A DNA stretch of 44,037 bases from Bryobacterales bacterium (GCA_028819575.1 JAPPLB010000143.1:1-44037), one strand, 5' to 3'; counted from the stretch's first letter, positions 1-9,214 are shown. Notes: a model not told the origin generated them from the sequence alone. A program made the numbers and translations.

Positions 1-54
1 CCTGACGGCCCTCTCACGCACTTCGCCTCGCCACGTGGTGAGAAATGCAGGCTA
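1..54 (-). repeat. main 177-bp palindromic repeat, copy 1 (cut by window edge)
   Basis: Reverse-orientation copy; only the end matching the left end of the other copies is inside the window. It shows GTGGTGAGAAATGCAGG at 34-50 (with 51 completing the core) and the conserved GGCCGTCAGG arm in complement at 1-10. The TAG stop of the CehA-like gene (52-54, minus) lies directly outside the core. It is the only copy of the ten in this orientation. Confidence 0.9.
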
Positions 55-2544
55 ACCCGCCCGGCGCAGTTTCTCCGTGTAATGCGCCCGCGCCGCGTCG
101 ATCATCTCCCTGGCGCGTTGCCGGTTGTCTCCCGGCCCGAAGTTGTCCCGCTCTTCCAGATACAACCAAAGCCGGTCCACCCATCGAACCAGGAGTTCGA
201 TGTCCCGCTTGACCAGCACCGGCTGCCGGCCGATGTGCACGTAAACCGGCCCCGAGTGCGCTCGAGGTATCTGGTCGATGCCTCGCGCGGGGCGCCCCGT
301 CACCCGCACCGCAAACCACGTGGATTTCGTCACTTGAGCTTCCGTGACAACGCACGCCGTCCGCTCGGAGGGGCTCACGCCGCGGGTCTCGATCACTCTT
401 CCGTTCGCCAGCAGCTCGATGCGGGCCAGAGGCACGCGCGCGGTGATCTCCGCCGCGATCCGCGCTCGGTACGGAGCGTCCGCCGAGGCCTGGATCACCT
501 CGCCCATGCCCTGGCCGTTCACCGCGAACTCGATCAGAGGCCCGTTCGTCACAAACGCACGGCCCTCACGGTAGCGCTCGATCCAGCGAGCCCAGTCCAT
601 CTTCGAGCCCACGTGGACGTACTGCCGAGCCGCCCCCGGAATGCGATTGATCCCGCGCCAGTTCGTGAAACAGTCCGTACCCGCCCCCGGCGATATCTTC
701 AAGCCGGCGTTGAGCAGCGTGTACCACATCGAATAGGAGGCGTCGGCATGGGGCAGAACATCGAGCGCGTCGAGCGCCCCCAAGGCCGCCGTAACCGGGC
801 TCTCCTTCGCCCCCAGGGCCGTATCGAACACATCCGAGACGGGGGCGCGAATCGGATGCATGTAGGTCACCAGCCCGCCTTGCGCCCGCGCCTCCTTCGC
901 CGCCATCGTGTTCAGCGGGAAGTCATACGGCGAGTCGCTCCCCACGACGCTCGTATAGAACGGCGGCACCAGTTCCTTCAGGTTCAAAAAACCCATGTGC
1001 CCGAGCGGAGCGCTGTTGCGATACTCCTCACCCCAATAGAGCTTGTAGCGGCTGGTCGAAAGTGCGTCGACCGCGCCCGTAAAAAACTCCTTGTCGTGAA
1101 CGAAAGCCCCGGAAGCGTTCGCCACGATCATGTTCGCCGCGTTGAGGTCTTCGGCCTGCAGCCAGGCCAGCGACTGGTTCGGCCGCTGGTAGTAACTACC
1201 GTTGTAGTTGGCGTGGAAATGGTTCTCGCCGGTGTACCAGCCGCGGTCCGCCCAATTCGTCCAGCGCTCCATGGTGATATCGAGCTCGGTCGTATCGTCC
1301 GCCGCGACGTCGACGCTGCGCTCCGCGACGCGGTACTCGATGCCCTTGAGCGCCACCAGCCGCAGCTTTCCCGCCGGCACGACGATCGTGTCGTCTCCGC
1401 TGCCGACAAAGAAGCCCTGCCGCGGCTTGCCAGGGTCCAATGGGTAATAGAAGATCTGCTCACCTGACGGGCAATAGGCCTTGCCGTCGGACGCCTCGAC
1501 ATAGAGCCGCACGGGCGTCGGCTTGCCGACCTCGTCGAGGACCTTGACTCGCACCGTACCCGACGGCTTGCGGAACTTCAGCCCGCTGATGCGCACATGC
1601 TTCTTCTCCCCGCCTTCGATCGGCATCGTGAACAGATCCAGATTGCCCATGTGGTTCGAGACATGAGCGATCCGCTTCCCATCGGGCGACACGGCCGGGT
1701 TGAATTCATCACGCGTGGTATTCGTGATCGGCCGGCGGCCGGTCCCGGCGCGGGAAACCCGGTAGAGCTCGTAGTCGCCCTTGCCGTTCACCTCGGCCGC
1801 CGAGTACACCGCCCCCGAACCGTCCGGCAGGGCTGAAACGCTTCCCATCTGCACGATGTGCTCCGGGAGATACTTCGTCAACGGCATTTGGATCATCGTT
1901 CCGGCGCCGCCCGCGGGCATCGACCAGACCTGCGGCTCACGGGACCGGCGTCCCGCGAAGAAGATTTCGTCATGCGGGCCATTCCACGCCGCGGCGATCC
2001 AGCGGTCTGTCGGCGTCCGTTGGGGACGCGCTTGCAAAGCCTTTGCTGATCCGCTCGCGGCGTCGATCTCATACAGCAAAGCCCCGGCGTTCGGAACCTG
2101 CAGCGCGCAAACGATCCGCTTCCCGTCCGGCGACCACGCCGGCGTTCCCGCTGTCGGATAAGGCGTGGCGAGCACCCGCTCCCGTCCCGTCTCGATGTCC
2201 GCCAGCCAGAGTTCTCCGTTGATGTTCGGTATGCGGCCGCGCGGCGCCGGGCCGTTGACGAAAACGATCTGATCACCCCGCGGCGACCAGGAGGGGTGCG
2301 CGTGGTATCCGGCCGACGCCGTGAGCTGCCGCGCCTCGCCGCCTTGCGCGGGCACTTCCCAGACACTCCCGAAGAGCGAGAACCCGAGGTGTTCTCCATT
2401 CGGCGACCAGGTCGGGTCTATCGCTCCCCAGGTCAGCGCTTCCGAGTCCGCGGCTGAGGTGACTTCCAAGTTGTCACGCGCGATGAACATCGCCGCCAAA
2501 AGCGCCAGCGAGAGAACCGTCCAGCCACGTCCGAGATTCGACAT
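52..2544 (-). CDS. TolB-like beta-propeller protein with C-terminal CehA/McbA-type (PHP) metallohydrolase domain
   Basis: 830 aa. An N-terminal hydrophobic segment (about residues 8-22) suggests export. Residues ~35-330 contain PD40/TolB propeller repeats (WSPNGEHL, WSPRGDQIVF, WSPDGKRIV, VSPDGKRIAHVSN). Residues ~430-700 form a PHP-like metallohydrolase of the CehA/McbA type: the HxH motif in GENHFHANYNG near residue 441, a later YMHPIR and GTDCF supply expected metal ligands. The family includes carbaryl/carbofuran hydrolases, but the substrate here is unknown. The ATG lies 6 nt downstream of a TATAAT box on the minus strand (2551-2556), so the mRNA may be leaderless. The gene ends exactly at repeat copy 1, its TAG abutting the repeat core. 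Confidence 0.85.
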   Translation of the reverse strand: MSNLGRGWTVLSLALLAAMFIARDNLEVTSAADSEALTWGAIDPTWSPNGEHLGFSLFGSVWEVPAQGGEARQLTASAGYHAHPSWSPRGDQIVFVNGPAPRGRIPNINGELWLADIETGRERVLATPYPTAGTPAWSPDGKRIVCALQVPNAGALLYEIDAASGSAKALQARPQRTPTDRWIAAAWNGPHDEIFFAGRRSREPQVWSMPAGGAGTMIQMPLTKYLPEHIVQMGSVSALPDGSGAVYSAAEVNGKGDYELYRVSRAGTGRRPITNTTRDEFNPAVSPDGKRIAHVSNHMGNLDLFTMPIEGGEKKHVRISGLKFRKPSGTVRVKVLDEVGKPTPVRLYVEASDGKAYCPSGEQIFYYPLDPGKPRQGFFVGSGDDTIVVPAGKLRLVALKGIEYRVAERSVDVAADDTTELDITMERWTNWADRGWYTGENHFHANYNGSYYQRPNQSLAWLQAEDLNAANMIVANASGAFVHDKEFFTGAVDALSTSRYKLYWGEEYRNSAPLGHMGFLNLKELVPPFYTSVVGSDSPYDFPLNTMAAKEARAQGGLVTYMHPIRAPVSDVFDTALGAKESPVTAALGALDALDVLPHADASYSMWYTLLNAGLKISPGAGTDCFTNWRGINRIPGAARQYVHVGSKMDWARWIERYREGRAFVTNGPLIEFAVNGQGMGEVIQASADAPYRARIAAEITARVPLARIELLANGRVIETRGVSPSERTACVVTEAQVTKSTWFAVRVTGRPARGIDQIPRAHSGPVYVHIGRQPVLVKRDIELLVRWVDRLWLYLEERDNFGPGDNRQRAREMIDAARAHYTEKLRRAG

Positions 2545-2550
2545 GGCCCG

Positions 2551-2556
2551 ATTATA
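2551..2556 (-). promoter_or_regulatory. candidate -10 box (TATAAT) giving a leaderless transcript
   Basis: On the minus strand TATAAT is followed by six bases and then the ATG of the CehA-like gene, so transcription would start at or next to the start codon. No good -35 hexamer is visible. Confidence 0.5.
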
Positions 2557-2690
2557 CGCTTGTATTCTTCGTTCAGCGGCTTGTACGAGAGGTCCCGCGA
2601 TCCGGCCATAAGGTGTGTCTCAGCCACTCGATCGGCTGGTATTCTGAGAGGTGGCGTCCGGAATGCAGCGCATTCTCCAAGGGCAACCAC

Positions 2691-3530
2691 ATGAGCGAAC
2701 GAGTTAAACCGGTACGCGTCACCGACCTGAAGAAAAAGAAGCGCCGCGGCGAGCGGATCACGATGCTCACCGCCTATGACGCCACCATGGCCGGTCTGCT
2801 CGACCGAGCCGGCATCGACTTGCTTCTTGTCGGCGACTCGCTGGGCATGGTCGTCGAAGGACACGACTCGACCATCCCGGTCACGCTCGAGGCGATGATT
2901 CACCACACGCAAGCGGTGAGCCGCGGAACGAAGCGCGCCCTTGTGGTGGGCGACATGCCTTTCATGACCTACCATACGGGCGTCGAGGACGCGGTCCGCA
3001 ACGCCGGCCGTCTCATCCAGGAAGGCGGTGCCGGCGCGGTGAAGATCGAGGGCGGCCGCGCGGTGCTCGACGTGGCCGCTCGACTGACCGACGTCGGCAT
3101 CCCCGTGATGGGTCACCTCGGCCTCACGCCGCAGTCCATACTGCGGCTGGGAGGTTTCCGGCCGCAAGCGCGCACGCCGGAAGATGCCGACCATCTCATC
3201 GCCGAAGCGCAAACCCTCGAAGCCGCCGGAGTCTTCGCGCTCGTACTGGAATCCATCCCCGCCGAAGTAGCCGCCACGGTCTCGCGCGAACTCACCATTC
3301 CCACCATCGGGATCGGCGCCGGACCCTACTGCGACGGCCAGGTGCTCGTCAGTTACGACGCCTTCGGGATGTTCGACAAGTTCGTCCCTTCGTTCGTGAA
3401 GCAGTACGCGCAACTCGGCGAGCAGATCGTCAGCGCGACACGAGAGTACATCAACGACGTCCGCGAGGGCCGTTTCCCCGCCCACGAGCACACCGTCTCG
3501 GCCAGCGTCCGGCGCAGCCGCCGTGACTGA
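2691..3530 (+). CDS. panB: 3-methyl-2-oxobutanoate hydroxymethyltransferase
   Basis: 279 aa, usual family length. Cytosolic enzyme that adds a hydroxymethyl group from 5,10-methylene-THF to alpha-ketoisovalerate, giving ketopantoate, the first committed step of pantothenate synthesis. Diagnostic stretches are TAYDATMAGLLDRAGID, LVGDSLGMVVEGHDST, KIEGG, GHLGLTPQS and the C-terminal GIGAGPYCDGQVLVSYD. I chose the ATG at 2691 (MSERVKP), preceded by AAGGG; an upstream in-frame ATG at 2613 would add a tail without family support. The stop overlaps the panC start (TGATG), so the two are translationally coupled. Confidence 0.97.
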   Translation: MSERVKPVRVTDLKKKKRRGERITMLTAYDATMAGLLDRAGIDLLLVGDSLGMVVEGHDSTIPVTLEAMIHHTQAVSRGTKRALVVGDMPFMTYHTGVEDAVRNAGRLIQEGGAGAVKIEGGRAVLDVAARLTDVGIPVMGHLGLTPQSILRLGGFRPQARTPEDADHLIAEAQTLEAAGVFALVLESIPAEVAATVSRELTIPTIGIGAGPYCDGQVLVSYDAFGMFDKFVPSFVKQYAQLGEQIVSATREYINDVREGRFPAHEHTVSASVRRSRRD

Positions 3531-4384
3531 TGGTCGAGCTGCTCCGCACCATCTCAGACCTTCGCGCCAGGCTCTCCGCCATTCGCAGGAACGGAGCCGC
3601 GATCGGCCTGGTCCCCACCATGGGCGCCCTGCACGCCGGCCACGGCCGCCTGCTCGAAAAGGCCGTCACGGACGGCGGCTTCGTCGTCGCGAGCATCTTC
3701 GTCAACCCCACCCAGTTCCATCGCGAGGACGACTTTCAGTCGTACCCGCGCGACCTTGCCACCGACCTCGCCTTCTGCGAGCGGCGCAACGTCGATGCCG
3801 CCTTCGTCCCGGACGCGGATGAAATGTATGCCGGTGAACCACTCACGTCCGTCGTCGTCAGCGGCCTGACCGAACACCTCTGCGGCCCGCAGCGCCCCGG
3901 ACACTTCGAAGGCGTCGCCACCGTCGTCACCAAACTGCTGAACATCGTCCAGCCCGACCGCGCCTACTTCGGCGAGAAAGACCGCCAGCAACTGGTCGTG
4001 ATCCGCCGCGTCGTCAAGGATCTCGACATCCCCGTCGAGATCGTCGGGGTTCCTACGGTCCGCGAGCCCGATGGCCTCGCGCTCAGTTCCCGCAATCAAC
4101 TGCTCTCCAGCGAGGAAAGGCAAGCGGCCACGGTTCTGTACCGGGCAATCCGGAAGGCCGAGGAGTTGGTGCAGGCAGGCGAAACTTGCCCCGGCGAAGT
4201 GATGAAACAGGGCCTCGCCGTGTTCGAGAGCGAACCGTCGGCGCGCGTCGAATACTTCGAAGTGGTTGACCCCGAGCAACTCCAGCCCGTCGACGAAATC
4301 AAGGCTCCCGTCCTGATCGCCGGAGCGGCGCATCTCGGCGCGACCCGGCTCATCGACAACATCCTTGTGGAAGCACGGGAGTAG
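3530..4384 (+). CDS. panC: pantothenate synthetase (pantoate--beta-alanine ligase)
   Basis: 284 aa. Cytosolic ligase that adenylates pantoate and condenses it with beta-alanine to make pantothenate. The nucleotidyl-transferase fold is shown by VPTMGALHAGH (HxGH motif), SIFVNPTQF, GHFEGVATVVTKLLNIVQP, YFGEKDRQQLVVIRRVV and LALSSRNQLLS. The start overlaps the panB stop by one base. No panD or panE is in the window, so beta-alanine and pantoate supply must be encoded elsewhere or come from salvage. Confidence 0.97.
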   Translation: MVELLRTISDLRARLSAIRRNGAAIGLVPTMGALHAGHGRLLEKAVTDGGFVVASIFVNPTQFHREDDFQSYPRDLATDLAFCERRNVDAAFVPDADEMYAGEPLTSVVVSGLTEHLCGPQRPGHFEGVATVVTKLLNIVQPDRAYFGEKDRQQLVVIRRVVKDLDIPVEIVGVPTVREPDGLALSSRNQLLSSEERQAATVLYRAIRKAEELVQAGETCPGEVMKQGLAVFESEPSARVEYFEVVDPEQLQPVDEIKAPVLIAGAAHLGATRLIDNILVEARE

Positions 4385-4435
4385 CCTGATCCAGCGTCCT
4401 CCACAACATGTCCGCATCGGGGTCACAATAGGGCC

Positions 4436-5497
4436 ATGCACCCCATCATTCCCCGGCGCAAGATCCTGGCGTCGCCGCTGGCCTTATATCCTGTAGGCGC
4501 GATGGCCGCCAACCCGAAGCGCACGCCCACCGGAACCCTGACCGACGTCGCAGGCCTCAAGGTCGGTCACTTCAGTTCCGACAAGCGTCCGACCGGCTGC
4601 ACCGTCGTTCTCGCCGAAGGCGGCGCCGTCGCCGGCGTCGACGTCCGCGGAGGCGCTCCCGGAAGCCGCGAAACCGATCTGCTGCGTCCCGAGATGTCCG
4701 TCCAGCAGGTAAACGCCGTTGTCCTCTCCGGAGGCAGCGCTTACGGACTCGCCGCTGCGGACGGCGTCATGCGCTACCTCGAAGAACGTGGAATCGGCTT
4801 CGCTACCAGCGCGGGTGTCGTCCCCATCGTTCCGGCGGCCATCCTTTTCGATCTGGGACTCGGCGAAGCGACGATCCGTCCCGACGCGCAGGCGGGCTAC
4901 GAGGCCGCCAGGCAAGCTTCCTCCGATCCGGTTCCGCAGGGCAACGCGGGCGCGGGCGCGGGGGCAACCGTCGGTAAGCTCCTCGGTCGAGACCGCGCCA
5001 TGAAGGGCGGCCTGGGCTCGGCCTCCCTGCGCCTCCCGAACGGCATCGTCGTGGCCGCGCTGGCCGCCGTCAACGCCATCGGCGACATCATCGATCCCGA
5101 GTCCGGGGTCCTGCTCGCGGGAGCGCGCACCGAAGACGGCGGCTCCCTCGCCGATGGGATGCAACAGATCCGCTCGGGCGCGCTGCTTCCCGACACGTCT
5201 CCGGGCGAGAACACGACCATCGGCCTCGTCGCCGCCAACGTCAACTGGACCCAAGCCCAAGCCACCAAGGTCGCCCAAATGGCTCACGACGGCCTGGCGC
5301 GGGCAATCCGCCCGTCGCACCTCCCCTTTGACGGCGACACCCTTTTCGCCCTGGGCACGGGCGGCGAAGAAGTCGATAGCAGGCTGCTCGGCCACATCGG
5401 GGCTTTGGCCGCCGACGCAGTGGCCCAAGCCGTCGTCTCCGCCATCCTGCACGCCGAAACCATCGAGGGTTATCCGGCCCATCGCGACTTCGAATGA
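4436..5497 (+). CDS. P1 family peptidase (DmpA/BapA-like N-terminal-nucleophile aminopeptidase)
   Basis: 353 aa. Opens TDVAGLKVGHFSS, followed by CTVVLAEGGAVAGVDVRGG and LSGGSAYGLAAADGV, all typical of the DmpA/ornithine-acetyltransferase-like fold. GENTTIGLVAANVNW (about residue 260) carries the probable autocleavage site with Thr as the new N-terminal nucleophile. Family members are L-aminopeptidases/D-esterases or beta-peptidyl aminopeptidases that release N-terminal beta-alanine. The N-terminus (PRRKILASPLALYPVGAMA) could be a weak Tat-type signal or simply a leader. It lies 51 nt after panC and 37 nt before a symporter gene, suggesting an operon. Substrate not determinable from sequence. 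Confidence 0.88.
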   Translation: MHPIIPRRKILASPLALYPVGAMAANPKRTPTGTLTDVAGLKVGHFSSDKRPTGCTVVLAEGGAVAGVDVRGGAPGSRETDLLRPEMSVQQVNAVVLSGGSAYGLAAADGVMRYLEERGIGFATSAGVVPIVPAAILFDLGLGEATIRPDAQAGYEAARQASSDPVPQGNAGAGAGATVGKLLGRDRAMKGGLGSASLRLPNGIVVAALAAVNAIGDIIDPESGVLLAGARTEDGGSLADGMQQIRSGALLPDTSPGENTTIGLVAANVNWTQAQATKVAQMAHDGLARAIRPSHLPFDGDTLFALGTGGEEVDSRLLGHIGALAADAVAQAVVSAILHAETIEGYPAHRDFE

Positions 5498-5534
5498 GAT
5501 TACGCAGTTGCGGTGCTTCCGCTCAACCCGCGGT

Positions 5535-6941
5535 ATGATCTTCGTCCTTCTCGCGTATTCCGGCTTGCTGGTCGCCATCGGGCTCCTCGGATCCCGCCGA
5601 GTCCGGCGCAGCGGCGATTTCTACGTGGCCTCCCGCTCGCTTCCCGCGCCGCTGCTCTTTTCCACGTTCCTCGCAGCGAACCTCGGCGCGGGCTCGACCG
5701 TCGGAGTCGCCGGGTTCGCCTACGTCGACGGACTTTCTGCCTGGTGGTGGGTCGCCTCGGCGGGTTTCGGTTCGCTGCTGCTCGCGTTCTGGATCGGGCC
5801 GCGCATCTACCGCGCCGCCTGCAGGCACGACCTGCTCACCGTCGGCGACTATCTCGAACAGCGCTATGACGGCCGCGTCCGGCTGATCACCGCCGGCCTG
5901 CTGTGGCTGGGGTCACTCGCCATCCTCGCAGGACAGCTCATCGCCCTCGGCTTCATTCTGAAAGTCGCCGCCGGCATCCCGACGCACTGGGGCATCGCTC
6001 TCGGCGGCGTCATCGTGACGATCTATTTCACGGCCGGCGGACTGCTCTCGACGGCCTGGGTCAACCTCGTCCAAGTCTGCGTCAAGGCGGCCGGATTCGG
6101 TATCGCGCTCCCCTGGGCGCTGACTCACGCAGCGAGCTGGGGAGACATCTCGAACGCCGCGGCCCGGCATGCCAGCGTCAACCCCGATGCCTACCTCAGC
6201 CTCAGCGGCATCGGCGCAGGGGGCATCGCCGGTTACGCCATCATCCTCGTCCCTGCCTTCTTCGTTTCCCCCGGGCTTCTCCAGAAACTGTACGGCGCCA
6301 GGCACGAGTCCGCCATTCGCCGCGGTGTCGGTCTCCAAGGTCTCGCTCTGCTGCTCTATTCCGCTTTCCCCGTCCTGCTCGGCATGATCGCGTTCACCCG
6401 CTACCCGGACCTCGAAAACCCCGAGCTCGCACTGCCCACGCTGCTCTCAGCGGGCTTCCCCTTCTGGCTCGGCGCACTCATGCTCGCCGCCATCTTTTCC
6501 GCCGAGGTCAGCTCCGCCGACGCCGTGCTGTTCATGCTCAGCACCTCGTTCGCCCGCGACTTCTACCAGAAGAGGCTCCGTCCCGGCGCCGGCGACAAGG
6601 CGCTCCTGCGTGTCACGCGCATCACGGCCGCCGCCGCGGGGCTGGCCGGAATCGCAGTTGCTCTCTGGCTGGGGTCCATCCTCAAGGCGCTCCTCGTGTT
6701 CTACAGCCTACTCGTCGTCACCTTGTTCGTCCCGCTGGTCGCCGGACTGCACTCGACCCGCCCCAAGGCAAGCTCGGCGCTCGCCTCGATCGCCGTCGCC
6801 GTTCCGGCGACGCTGGCCGTTCACCTGCTCACCAACGGCAAAGGGTTCGGCCTCATCACGCCGGTCGCCGCCGGCATCCTCGCAAGCGCCCTCGCGTTCG
6901 CTGCCACGGCCGCCGAGCGAACGCGTGTCGCTTCCGTATAA
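5535..6941 (+). CDS. sodium:solute symporter (SSS family), first of a tandem pair
   Basis: 468 aa, about 12-13 hydrophobic segments. Family signatures include the N-terminal RRVRRSGDFYVASRSLP, FLAANLGAGSTVGVAGFAY, TVGDYLEQRYDGRVR and YFTAGGLLSTAWVNLVQ. An inner-membrane Na+-coupled importer; the substrate (amino acid, peptide, pantothenate or sugar) cannot be read from sequence. I start at ATG 5535 because TM1 (MIFVLLAYSGLLVAIGLLG) begins directly there; the longer upstream reading runs out of frame through the P1 peptidase gene. No clear Shine-Dalgarno. Confidence 0.9.
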   Translation: MIFVLLAYSGLLVAIGLLGSRRVRRSGDFYVASRSLPAPLLFSTFLAANLGAGSTVGVAGFAYVDGLSAWWWVASAGFGSLLLAFWIGPRIYRAACRHDLLTVGDYLEQRYDGRVRLITAGLLWLGSLAILAGQLIALGFILKVAAGIPTHWGIALGGVIVTIYFTAGGLLSTAWVNLVQVCVKAAGFGIALPWALTHAASWGDISNAAARHASVNPDAYLSLSGIGAGGIAGYAIILVPAFFVSPGLLQKLYGARHESAIRRGVGLQGLALLLYSAFPVLLGMIAFTRYPDLENPELALPTLLSAGFPFWLGALMLAAIFSAEVSSADAVLFMLSTSFARDFYQKRLRPGAGDKALLRVTRITAAAAGLAGIAVALWLGSILKALLVFYSLLVVTLFVPLVAGLHSTRPKASSALASIAVAVPATLAVHLLTNGKGFGLITPVAAGILASALAFAATAAERTRVASV

Positions 6942-6942
6942 T
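6937..6942 (+). promoter_or_regulatory. candidate -10 box TATAAT upstream of the second symporter
   Basis: TATAAT overlaps the TAA stop of the first symporter and lies 31 nt before the second symporter ATG. No convincing -35. It could allow the second gene to be expressed independently. Confidence 0.35.
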
Positions 6943-6973
6943 GGGCTGATCCGCTGAAGCCGGTCCAACCACC

Positions 6974-8638
6974 ATGGAGATCCAGCTACACCCGCTCGAC
7001 TGGGTTGTCATCGCCGTCTATTCCGTCGGCATTGTGGCCGTCGGCCTCTACGTCGCACGCCGCGTGAAGCAGACCTCGGACTACTTCCTCGGCAGGCGCG
7101 GCTTCAATGTGTGGCTCATCATCGGACAGGCCTTCGGCGTTGGCACCCACGCCGAAATGCCGGTCTCGCTCGCCGGCGCCGTCTATCAGTCCGGCTACTC
7201 GGCCATCTGGTACCAGTGGAAGAACCTATTCATCACACCCTTCTATTGGATCCTCGGCCCGATGTTCCGGCGGGTCGGGCGCACCACGATCGGCGAGGTG
7301 TACGAAGACCGCTACGGCAACTTCATGGGCGGTGTCTACACGATCTTCGCCCTGGCGTTCTTCACCTTCAGCATGGGGGCGATGCTCAAGGGCGCCGGGA
7401 AGCTCGTCAGCGCGGCGTCCGGAGGCACCGTCTCGCCGAACACGGTCGTGCTCGTGATGACGGTCACCTTCCTGCTGTACAGCTTCGTCGGAGGATTGGT
7501 CGCAGCCGCCTACACCGACTTTGTCCAGAGCTTCTTCATCATTGCCCTGTCGTTCCTGCTGATTCCCCTGGGGCTCTCCCGCGTGGGAGGCTTCAGCGGC
7601 ATTCGCGAAACGCTCGACCCCGCCATGCTCTCGATGGTCACCCCCGGGGACGTCGGTGTCTTCACCATCCTGATGCTCACGATCAACGGACTCGTCGGCA
7701 TCGTCGCGCAGCCGCACATGCTCGCGGCCATCGGCACCGGCAAGGACGAGCGAAGCTGCCGCATCGGCATGGCCTACGGGAACTTCGTCAAGCGTTTCTG
7801 CACCGTCGGCTGGGCGCTCGTGGGATTGATCGTCGTCGTGATGCTCGCCGACACCGGCGGCGTCTTGGCCGACCGGGAGGACGCCTTCGGCTTCGCCACC
7901 AAGGAACTGCTCTTTCCCGGCGCTGTCGGCCTGATGATCGCCTGCGTGCTGGCCGCCAACATGTCCACCTGCTCGGCCTTCACCGTCGACGGCGGCGCGC
8001 TCTTCACGCAGAACTTCTACCGGCGTTACCTCGCCCCCGACAAGTCCGACCGCCACTACCTCATGGTCGGACGCTTTTCCGGTGTCACCGTCACCACGCT
8101 AGGCGTCGTCTTCGGACTCCTGTTCGAGATCGTGCTCGAAGCCTTCCTGTTCACCGAGACCATGGCCGCCTTCATGGGGATCAGCATGTTCGGAGCGATC
8201 TCATGGAGGCGCGCCAATCGCTATGGCGCGTTCGCCAGCCTCGTCACGTCGAGTCTGCTTTTCTTCTATCTCACCTATGAGGAATACGGCGTTCTGCTCC
8301 GCTGGGAGGCGGCGAACTTCGGGTACTCGCTGCTGCTGGGCTTCGTGTCGCTCGCCGTCGTAAGCTGGCTCACTCCTCCCGAAAGCAAGGAGAGGCTCGA
8401 CCCGTTCTACAAGCGTCTCAACACCCACAAGCAGCTCGACGAGGAGACCGGCGAGGAAGTCGTCGTCGACGAACCCGGCCACGATCTCCTGGTGGCCCAC
8501 CTCTTCGACCTTGAACTCTCCAAGGGCCTGGGCCGCTTCTACCGCCGCTTCCGTGTCGACATCAACGGCCTGGTCTTCGCCTTCGGGGTCGTCGTCATCA
8601 TCATCGCCCTGGGCCGCGGCATCCTGCTTCTTCCGTAA
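6974..8638 (+). CDS. sodium:solute symporter (SSS family), second of a tandem pair
   Basis: 554 aa inner-membrane protein with about 13 TM segments. Signatures: VARRVKQTSDYFLGRRGFN, TIGEVYEDRYGNFMGG, FVGGLVAAAYTDFVQ. It is longer than its upstream neighbour because of a charged cytoplasmic region near residues 475-520 (KERLDPFYKRLNTHK and following) before a last TM helix. The two symporters are clearly diverged from each other, so they probably carry different substrates. Same strand and 32 nt spacing indicate co-transcription. Confidence 0.9.
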   Translation: MEIQLHPLDWVVIAVYSVGIVAVGLYVARRVKQTSDYFLGRRGFNVWLIIGQAFGVGTHAEMPVSLAGAVYQSGYSAIWYQWKNLFITPFYWILGPMFRRVGRTTIGEVYEDRYGNFMGGVYTIFALAFFTFSMGAMLKGAGKLVSAASGGTVSPNTVVLVMTVTFLLYSFVGGLVAAAYTDFVQSFFIIALSFLLIPLGLSRVGGFSGIRETLDPAMLSMVTPGDVGVFTILMLTINGLVGIVAQPHMLAAIGTGKDERSCRIGMAYGNFVKRFCTVGWALVGLIVVVMLADTGGVLADREDAFGFATKELLFPGAVGLMIACVLAANMSTCSAFTVDGGALFTQNFYRRYLAPDKSDRHYLMVGRFSGVTVTTLGVVFGLLFEIVLEAFLFTETMAAFMGISMFGAISWRRANRYGAFASLVTSSLLFFYLTYEEYGVLLRWEAANFGYSLLLGFVSLAVVSWLTPPESKERLDPFYKRLNTHKQLDEETGEEVVVDEPGHDLLVAHLFDLELSKGLGRFYRRFRVDINGLVFAFGVVVIIIALGRGILLLP

Positions 8639-8640
8639 CC

Positions 8641-9213
8641 TCAGGGCGGGCCGTACCACGTCAGACAGTTCCCTCCCTGGCGGACTGCCCGTTTTCGTCG
8701 AAGCTCGCCGTATTCCTCGGCAAGCTCGTGGCTGGAAGCGTGCTGAGCGATCACGAGGCGCGGCGGGTTCTCACCGAGCGTCGTCAACGTCCGCTCGTAT
8801 TCTTCATGCGCCGCATAGGGCGGCCCCAGGAAGAAGAGATCGGCCGTGAGCCCGGTCAGGACTTCCGAGACCGGCTCTTGCAATACCGCCGCGTCCGCTG
8901 CCGCCCCCACCGTCAGCAGGTTTTCACGGATCACCGCGCAGGCCTCCGCATTCGATTCCACGAACAACACCTGCGAAGCGCCCCGGCTGAGCGCCTCGAT
9001 GCCGACCGAGCCCGTCCCCGCATACAGGTCCACGAAGACCTTCCCCGCAATGTCGTTCTGCAGGATGTTGAACAGTGTCTCCCGCAGGCGGTCGAGCATC
9101 GGCCGCGTCAGGAGTCCGGGCAGAGACTTCAGACGCCGCCTGCGATAGCGTCCGCCGATCACCCGCAGCGGAGGCGGCTTCGCGGAACGGCTTGATTCTC
9201 TTCGGGATTTCAA
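8641..9213 (-). CDS. rsmD: 16S rRNA (guanine966-N2)-methyltransferase RsmD, with altered catalytic motif
   Basis: 190 aa. Expected to methylate G966 of 16S rRNA using SAM. Shows LRVIGGRYRRRRLKSLPG near the N-terminus, TRPMLDRLRETLFNIL, the SAM-binding VDLYAGTGSVGIEALSRGA and LFVESNAEA. The catalytic (D/N)PPY motif reads GPPY here (FLGPPYAAHEEY): the codon is GGG, two changes from Asp. I start at TTG 9213, one base after the recG stop, because a GTG further in would remove the start of the first strand. Stop and start imply coupling to recG. Confidence 0.88.
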   Translation of the reverse strand: MKSRRESSRSAKPPPLRVIGGRYRRRRLKSLPGLLTRPMLDRLRETLFNILQNDIAGKVFVDLYAGTGSVGIEALSRGASQVLFVESNAEACAVIRENLLTVGAAADAAVLQEPVSEVLTGLTADLFFLGPPYAAHEEYERTLTTLGENPPRLVIAQHASSHELAEEYGELRRKRAVRQGGNCLTWYGPP

Positions 9214-9214
9214 G

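Noticed and set aside
82-1467. 461-aa plus-strand open frame opposite the CehA-like gene
   Set aside because: Arg/Pro/His-rich shadow of the real gene in the high-GC antisense frame; no domain.
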